From MKRK01 sp001896915 (lineage in GTDB: Bacteria; Bacillota; Clostridia; Oscillospirales; Acutalibacteraceae): DNA of 9,073 nucleotides. The first letter of the stretch is position 1. Every line of letters starts with the position of its first letter. The stretch is taken from contig CALJJF010000217.1 of assembly GCA_937973935.1 (NCBI GenBank), positions 1-9,073 on the forward strand. The letters run 5' to 3'. Position numbers and translations under genes: made by a program. Shown here piece by piece: positions 4,616 to 9,073 of this stretch. A model generated the notes under the pieces. It was not told the origin of the DNA and searched no databases. It saw only the letters and a program-made list of their open reading frames with translations.

Positions 4616-7159
4616 TTACGGACGTCGTAAGGACGGTAGCAGCAATACCAGAAATGCAAAAATCAGCTGATAGGACAAAATGTGAAATACCGTCAGCAAT
4701 TGATATTGCTGGGAAACGGCAAAGAACAATGCCACGGCAAAGCCTAAAATAACGCCGATGGTTTGCAGTATGGTGGCAAACAAAATATTGCCCCGGAGAT
4801 AAATACAGGCGGAAATGGCGGCAGCAAAGCCCGAAAGGCGGTTGTGGTGGGCAATCATAGAGTCTCCGTTTTCGTTGGGCACCGTCAGCTTTTCATAGGT
4901 TTCCACCGAATGGGCCGGCATGATTTTGATGCCCGCCTTCGGCAGCTCAAACAGCTCGCTTATTTTGTCCGCGGTAACATTGGCATCGCTGGTTTTGATG
5001 AGCAAGGTCACACCCCGACGGATGAGCCTGTCCAGTTCATATGCCACATCCTCGTCGGCATGGTAACGAACCACAAACATGGCCGCCAGATTTTCGCCGG
5101 AGGACAGATAGACTGTGCTGTTTCCTTCTCTGAGCATACGCCGTTCATATTCAATGTCGGGTAGCCCCTGAATGTTGCAGGTTTCCATGAGAACACGGTT
5201 GCCGATGCGAACCTCACGGCTTGATACTTTTCCCGTAATTCCTCTGTTGTCCTCATAAATCAGGCTGTCTACTCTGGGCAAAAGCTTTCTTCTTCCTTCG
5301 ATGACCTTGTCGAACACATCGGAAAGGGGACCGCCCGCATAGATCGCAACCGCTGCCGCGTCTAAAATCGCTTCGTCGATCGCAATGATGCCGGAGGTTT
5401 TGATGCTGACCAAATCCACCGATCCGGGAGGGAAAAGCTCTTCTGCATCAATCGTCAGCAGATTCGTGTCGCAAAACTCATCCACCGCATCGTAGCCGGA
5501 CAGCACCGTGTCCATTTCAATCAGCCGCTTTGACACACCATACAGCGGAAGATTGCTGGCAAGCAGGGATGTGACAGGGATACCCACACACAGAATGGCG
5601 GTAAAAATCGTTGCGGCCAAGGGGATATTCCCTGTGGTAAAGCCCACTACCACGGCGGAGATCAAGGAAAACAAAAAGCCGATGGGTGCCAGCGTCTGGC
5701 ACATCTGGTCGGCGGGATCTTCACAAAAGGAATGGGTCAGGAAATTATGCAGGTTCACCACGCTTTTGTCACAGCAAACCACAGGCTCGCCCACGACAGA
5801 ACCTTTCGCCATTTTTTCCGCATTCTCATCATACACGGTAAATGCAGATTTTTTAATATTGGCATTGCCCACCAGCTCAAAATTCTGACTGATGCGGGAA
5901 ATCATAAACAGCTTGCCGATGTTATTGAACACCAGTGCGGTCACCGCAACGGCAGGATAAATCAACAGGTTTTGCTTGTATTGAGCAGTGTTAAAGCACA
6001 TGTAAACCGTGTGTGCGATGGAAAAAACAAGAGAAGTGCCCACAGCGGTGTCCAAATCCCCTTTGAACCGAAACAGGGTGAAAAACCCGCCCATGACCGC
6101 TCTGAAATTGAACAGCAGTGCCACAAAGGCAATTCCCGCGTTCAGAGCAAGATACGTCACAGGGTTGATTTTCGGATCTATTAGCTCCGGCAGCTTTCCT
6201 AGAGCAGGATAAACCGACAGAAACACAAGCAGAACAGCGGCAATCAGACTAAAGGAAATCCGAATCCGAAGCCCACGCTTTCGAATGTCAAAATCCAAGC
6301 GGATGGAAGGCGCATCCTCAACAGAGGTATAATCGTCAATTTCACCGGCATCGTCCTCTCCCAATGCCAGAATTTCATCCGGACTGTTTTCTTCCTCGTC
6401 ACCGGAAACCACAAAGCCTTTGATGCTCCTTTGGGTGGAAAGGGGTTCTTCCGCGGTTTCGACGGGAGGTTTCAACACGCCGGGAATGATTTGACCCTGA
6501 GGCTCTTCCTTCCCTGCTGTTTGATAAAATCCGGTGCTTTTTCGCAACGCACCTGCATCGATTTCTGTGGTTTTCATCGGGGGTTCGACAGGGAGGTGTT
6601 GTGTCACTTGGGGTGCTGTTTCTTTTACGGGAACCGGAGAACCCAATAGCTCGTCCGGCGTCAATGCGTGGGGTGCACGCTTTTTATTATGTATGCCAAA
6701 GCGTTTTTCTTCCGGCCTTGTTTCGTTTGTCGCCGGTTCGTTCACCGGCTCAAAAAGCCGGTCGATGGTATTCTTGGCTTTTTCTCCGTCCGGCGTATAG
6801 CCCTGCGGTTTTGATTTGTTCAAAAAGGATTTCAGCCGATCACTTTCCCCCTGGTTCCGGTCCGGCTTGGGCTGTGCCGGCGGCTGCATAGGACGGGCCG
6901 GCTGGAACGGCTCTTTTTTGATCTCAACGGTATGGAACGCCTCCGGGGCCGGTTTCGGAGGCTGCGCCACGGCAGCTTCCCTGCGCTCAGGAGGGCTCGC
7001 CGGTGCCTGTATCGGTGCCGGTCTTGGTGGCGGGGCCGAGCGGGTGTCTTCGTTTGTCTTGCCTGTTTTTAGTTTCAGTTCATTTAGTATATCGTCAACC
7101 GTATATGTAGTTTCCGGGTATAAATTTCCCGAACTGCCGTTGTTTTTTTTCTCGCTCAT
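4616..7159 (-). CDS. P-type-ATPase-like membrane protein lacking catalytic motifs (pseudo-ATPase)
   Basis: This 847-residue protein has three parts. Residues 1-295 are low-complexity, rich in Pro, Glu and Lys, with TVDDILNEL (20-28) at the front and an acidic end (254-282). Residues 301-535 hold about six membrane segments (301-319, 333-351, 371-390, 396-414, 489-508, 513-535) with a small actuator-like domain between (about 415-488; GEPV at 457-460). Residues 550-770 resemble P and N domains: ITGKVSSREVRIGNRVLM (641-658) fits the P1B nucleotide-domain pattern, and RRGVTLLIKTSDAN (714-727) the TGD region. Membrane segments at about 775-842 match the last pair of P1B pumps. DKTGT is absent (CDTNLLTIDAEEL at 563-575 stands there), CPC reads CVGIP (524-528), TGD reads TSD, and GDGxND is missing. 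ATP-driven transport is therefore unlikely; a scaffold or sensor role is inference. ATG has AAAGGGG 10 bases upstream; it follows rlmB by 27 bases. Confidence 0.8.
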   Translation of the reverse strand: MSEKKNNGSSGNLYPETTYTVDDILNELKLKTGKTNEDTRSAPPPRPAPIQAPASPPERREAAVAQPPKPAPEAFHTVEIKKEPFQPARPMQPPAQPKPDRNQGESDRLKSFLNKSKPQGYTPDGEKAKNTIDRLFEPVNEPATNETRPEEKRFGIHNKKRAPHALTPDELLGSPVPVKETAPQVTQHLPVEPPMKTTEIDAGALRKSTGFYQTAGKEEPQGQIIPGVLKPPVETAEEPLSTQRSIKGFVVSGDEEENSPDEILALGEDDAGEIDDYTSVEDAPSIRLDFDIRKRGLRIRISFSLIAAVLLVFLSVYPALGKLPELIDPKINPVTYLALNAGIAFVALLFNFRAVMGGFFTLFRFKGDLDTAVGTSLVFSIAHTVYMCFNTAQYKQNLLIYPAVAVTALVFNNIGKLFMISRISQNFELVGNANIKKSAFTVYDENAEKMAKGSVVGEPVVCCDKSVVNLHNFLTHSFCEDPADQMCQTLAPIGFLFSLISAVVVGFTTGNIPLAATIFTAILCVGIPVTSLLASNLPLYGVSKRLIEMDTVLSGYDAVDEFCDTNLLTIDAEELFPPGSVDLVSIKTSGIIAIDEAILDAAAVAIYAGGPLSDVFDKVIEGRRKLLPRVDSLIYEDNRGITGKVSSREVRIGNRVLMETCNIQGLPDIEYERRMLREGNSTVYLSSGENLAAMFVVRYHADEDVAYELDRLIRRGVTLLIKTSDANVTADKISELFELPKAGIKIMPAHSVETYEKLTVPNENGDSMIAHHNRLSGFAAAISACIYLRGNILFATILQTIGVILGFAVALFFAVSQQYQLLTVFHILSYQLIFAFLVLLLPSLRRP

Positions 7160-7186
7160 CCCGGCATAACCCCTTTCTTTTTGTGC

Positions 7187-7957
7187 CTATCCTTTTGCCT
7201 TGATCCCTTTTCTCTGCCGTGCAACCTCATACATGAGCACGGAAGCCGCAACCGATGCATTCAGGGAGTTTATCTCTCCCGCCATGGGCAGGGTTACATA
7301 AAAATCGCATTTTTCGCTGACCAGTCTGCCGATGCCGTTTCCTTCGGAGCCGATCACAAGGGCTGTCCCGCCGGAATAATCCACGGTACACCAGGGTTCT
7401 CCGTCCAGCACGGCGCCGTAAATCCACACACCCCGTTTTTTCAAATCCTCTATCACAGCGGGCAGATTCGGGACACGCACCACGTTCATGTATTCCAGCG
7501 CACCGCAGGCCGCTTTGGATACGGAATAGGTCAGCCCCACATTGCGGCGTTTGGGAATGATAATCCCATGCACACCGGTGGCCTCTGCGGTTCTGACGAT
7601 TGCGCCCAGATTGTGAGGGTCTTCGATTTCATCGCAGATGATGAGAAAGGGCTTTTCGTTCCTGCTTTCCGCCAGGGCAAACACATCCTCCAGCTCTGCA
7701 TAGGTGTGTGCTGCGGCGACGGCAACCATCCCCTGATGATTCACACCGGGACATTTCATGTCCAGCTTCATGGGAGAAACCTCTTTGACAGGAATACCCT
7801 TGTCCCGGCAAGCTGCAATGATGACCCCGGCGGAACCCGACCGCTCCCCTCGGGCAACCAAAAGACATTCGATTTCTCTGCCGGATTTGATCGCTTCATG
7901 TACGGCATTTCTGCCGGCAATGACTTCTTCGTCCCTGTTTTCTGTTTGTTCTCTCAT
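7187..7957 (-). CDS. rlmB: 23S rRNA (guanosine-2'-O-)methyltransferase RlmB, TrmH/SpoU family
   Basis: This 256-residue enzyme uses S-adenosylmethionine to methylate a ribose 2'-OH of 23S rRNA (G2251 in E. coli RlmB). The N-terminal substrate-binding domain (about 11-90) opens with VIAGRNAVHEAI. The SPOUT catalytic domain has the three SpoU motifs: DPHNLGAIVRTAEATG (113-128, with the catalytic Arg122), ALVIGSEGNGIGRLV (199-213) and LPMAGEINSLNASVAASVL (223-241); the last two form the trefoil knot that holds the cofactor. Length is typical. ATG (7957-7955) has TAGGAG 6 bases upstream. It heads a three-gene operon with the ATPase-like and LUD genes. In many Firmicutes rlmB sits with cysS and mrnC; that arrangement is absent upstream, where a terminator and the spoVA operon stand. 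Assignment as RlmB rather than another TrmH paralogue rests on length and the N-domain. Confidence 0.92.
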   Translation of the reverse strand: MREQTENRDEEVIAGRNAVHEAIKSGREIECLLVARGERSGSAGVIIAACRDKGIPVKEVSPMKLDMKCPGVNHQGMVAVAAAHTYAELEDVFALAESRNEKPFLIICDEIEDPHNLGAIVRTAEATGVHGIIIPKRRNVGLTYSVSKAACGALEYMNVVRVPNLPAVIEDLKKRGVWIYGAVLDGEPWCTVDYSGGTALVIGSEGNGIGRLVSEKCDFYVTLPMAGEINSLNASVAASVLMYEVARQRKGIKAKG

Positions 7958-8055
7958 GTTTTGCTCCTAAAATGATACCGTTTCCGGTAGTATTCTTTTT
8001 CTTTTCGGCTGTCTCGCCGGCAGTATGCCCCTTCCCTCATGACCATTCCAAGCAT
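7954..8055 (-). CDS. possible small basic leader ORF upstream of rlmB
   Basis: Between the rlmB promoter and rlmB a frame of 33 codons opens at ATG (8055-8053), with further in-frame ATGs at 8046 and 8040. It closes with TGA (7956-7954), overlapping the rlmB ATG as ATGA. The product would be very basic, with CRRDSRKEKEYYRKRYHFRSK near its end. The four-base overlap suggests translational coupling. The earliest ATG lies only a few bases past the predicted start site and none has a good ribosome binding site, so it may be simply an untranslated leader. The leader also holds a hairpin, TACCG/CGGTA with a GAAA tetraloop (7989-7976), 8 bases upstream of the rlmB ribosome binding site. Confidence 0.22.
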   Translation of the reverse strand: MLGMVMREGAYCRRDSRKEKEYYRKRYHFRSKT

Positions 8056-8064
8056 TCGTGTTTT

Positions 8065-8092
8065 ATTATACCACATGTTAAAAAAAAGTGAA
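8065..8092 (-). promoter_or_regulatory. promoter of the rlmB operon
   Basis: On the minus strand TTCACT (8092-8087), a 16-base spacer and TATAAT (8070-8065) give a perfect -10, extended by an upstream TGG to TGGTATAAT, with a four-of-six -35. Transcription should start near 8058, leaving a leader of about 100 bases before rlmB. It lies just after the terminator of the sporulation operon, so the two units are separate. Confidence 0.7.
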
Positions 8093-8101
8093 ACGCATAA
8101 C

Positions 8102-8140
8102 ATAAAAAAAGGACAAAATTTTTGTGTAAATTTTGTCCTT
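8102..8140 (-). terminator. terminator of the spoVAD operon
   Basis: A perfect 13-bp stem (8109-8121 with 8128-8140) closes a 6-base loop and is followed on the minus strand by a run of T (TTTTTTTATG, counting the end of the stem). It begins 21 bases after the stop codon of the 95-residue gene and ends the sporulation transcript before the rlmB promoter. Confidence 0.88.
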
Positions 8141-8161
8141 ATCTATCATTTTTATAATGCT

Positions 8162-8449
8162 TTAAAAGATTTTTGTTAAAATAAGACAGAGGGCTATGCT
8201 TGCCGCCGTGAGAATTCCCACAAACAAAAATGTTGTCAGAGAGCTTTTTTTGACCATTTTACTTTTTCGTTTCATCCTCTTGTTATGAGACGGCGTGCCG
8301 ACGCCTTCCAGAAACCGATACGCTTCTTTTCGTATGGTTTGCTCTGTTTCGCTCATATATTCCGGTCGCACAAATAAAATTGCTTTCTCAAAATGCTTGT
8401 TTCCTGTATCAGAAACCTCAATAATCTGCTTATTTACGCCTTTAATCAT
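8162..8449 (-). CDS. small protein with one C-terminal membrane segment, downstream of spoVAD
   Basis: This 95-residue protein has a polar N-terminal part with KQIIEVSDTGNKHFEKAILF (7-26) and VRPEY (27-31), a basic middle (about 56-67, rich in Lys/Arg), and one hydrophobic helix (about 71-91) near the C-terminus. The basic stretch before the helix suggests the N-terminal domain stays in the cytoplasm. I recall similar uncharacterised proteins in spore-forming Clostridia but know no function. The ATG (8449-8447) has AAAGGAGA with 8 bases after GGAG; a TTG two codons earlier is too close to that site. It follows spoVAD by 56 bases with no terminator between, so it is probably co-transcribed and made in the forespore. 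It is not SpoVAE, which is a longer, multi-TM protein. Confidence 0.8.
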   Translation of the reverse strand: MIKGVNKQIIEVSDTGNKHFEKAILFVRPEYMSETEQTIRKEAYRFLEGVGTPSHNKRMKRKSKMVKKSSLTTFLFVGILTAASIALCLILTKIF

Positions 8450-8505
8450 AGCCAAATCTCCTTTGTGTTCGAATACATCAATAGGATTGACCAGAATTTA
8501 ACACT

Positions 8506-9073
8506 CTATACTGAAATTTCCACCAAATGTGCAATCGAAGGAATGGACTGACCTTGCTGAGACGAAGTGGAGGACATCAGGGCGCCCGTTCCGCAGAACA
8601 AGACCCGTTTGATGGTCCCCATTTTCAGCTCGTTGAGAATATAGGAGCACATGACGCTTCCGCTGCAGCCGCAACCCGATCCGCCCGCCTTTACATCCTC
8701 CTGCTTTGTGCGGTCAAAAATCATCAGTCCGCAGTCATAATGCCGGTCCTTGATATCAAAGCCATAGTCCATTAGCAGCTCATTCATCAACTCGGCGCCA
8801 ACCTCTGCCAGATCTCCTGTAATAATCATGTCAAAATCCGCCGGCTTTGTCCCTGTATCGGTAAAATACGTTTTAATCGTATCCGCCGCAGCCGGCGCCA
8901 TGGCGGCACCCATATTGTTGGCGTCCTTCACGTCAAAATCCACGATTTTGCCAAAGGTGGCCGCACGGATAAAGGGACCCTGACCGCAGCTGTCAATTAC
9001 CGCCGCACCGGAGCCGGTTACCGTCCACTGGGAGGAGGGCGTTCTCTGGCTGCCGTATTCCAGCGGAAACCGG
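8506..9073 (-). CDS. spoVAD: stage V sporulation protein AD, C-terminal part (runs off the window)
   Basis: SpoVAD is a thiolase-fold protein of the forespore that binds dipicolinic acid and, with the membrane proteins SpoVAC and SpoVAE, moves it into the spore. The visible 188 residues cover about the last 55 percent of a protein that is about 335-340 long in Bacillus. They line up with B. subtilis SpoVAD through FPLEYGSQ, TVTGSGAAVI, MGAAMAPAAADTIK, IITGDLAEVG, DCGLMIFD, AGGSGCGCS and the C-terminal CGTGAL...IPSIAHLVEI. The frame stays open from the TAG (8508-8506) to the window edge, so a GTG at 8943 is internal and not the start. The 95-residue gene follows in the same operon. Its presence shows an endospore former. 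Confidence 0.95.
   Translation of the reverse strand, partial: RFPLEYGSQRTPSSQWTVTGSGAAVIDSCGQGPFIRAATFGKIVDFDVKDANNMGAAMAPAAADTIKTYFTDTGTKPADFDMIITGDLAEVGAELMNELLMDYGFDIKDRHYDCGLMIFDRTKQEDVKAGGSGCGCSGSVMCSYILNELKMGTIKRVLFCGTGALMSSTSSQQGQSIPSIAHLVEISV

Noticed and set aside
4616..7159. Active copper or zinc exporting ATPase
   Set aside because: The phosphorylated Asp motif DKTGT, the CPC motif and GDGxND cannot be found, and no N-terminal GMxCxxC metal-binding domain is present.
7181..7975. 264-codon plus-strand ORF opposite rlmB
   Set aside because: It is the antisense shadow of rlmB, rich in His, Cys and Gly, and the minus-strand frame has unmistakable SpoU motifs.
8506..8943. A 145-residue gene starting at GTG 8943
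   Set aside because: The frame continues upstream to the window edge with clear SpoVAD similarity, so this is an internal codon of a longer gene.

Overview
The window looks like chromosomal DNA of a spore-forming Clostridia bacterium, most likely close to the Oscillospiraceae/Ruminococcaceae. Coding GC is moderate and the intergenic DNA is AT-rich. There are strong purine-rich ribosome binding sites, some TTG start codons, sigma-A type promoters and hairpin/U-tract terminators. A spoVAD fragment at the right end marks an endospore former. The family assignments are recognised from sequence motifs; the taxonomic placement is inference.

Layout, left to right. Positions 1-560 hold no convincing gene. 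They are a mosaic of degenerate, hairpin-rich intergenic repeats with covarying stems, ending in a strong bidirectional terminator. On the minus strand follows a DEAD-box RNA helicase with a DbpA-type RNA-binding tail (591-2114), then a separate crcB fluoride channel unit (2239-2613) with a perfect consensus promoter and its own terminator. Back to back with crcB, on the plus strand, is an unrecognised signal-peptide/multi-TM membrane protein (2740-3654). The gap after it holds an untracked 53-codon minus-strand ORF (3681-3842) and two hairpins.

From 8092 down to 3898 is one apparent minus-strand operon: promoter, short leader with a possible 33-codon basic ORF, rlmB (23S rRNA 2'-O-methyltransferase), an 847-residue P-type-ATPase-like membrane protein, a LUD-domain protein with a C-terminal cysteine cluster, terminator. 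The right end (8109-9073) is the tail of a sporulation operon: the C-terminal half of SpoVAD, then a 95-residue protein with one C-terminal membrane segment, then a terminator.

The most unusual gene is the 847-residue protein. Its membrane layout and parts of its cytoplasmic domains follow heavy-metal (P1B) P-type ATPases. However, the phosphorylation motif DKTGT, the CPC metal site and the GDGxND motif are all absent, and it carries a roughly 290-residue proline-rich, acidic N-terminal extension. It therefore looks like a catalytically dead P-type ATPase put to another use, co-expressed with an rRNA methyltransferase and a LUD protein. Nothing in the window shows a defence system, a CRISPR array, an insertion sequence with a transposase, or an rRNA or tRNA gene.
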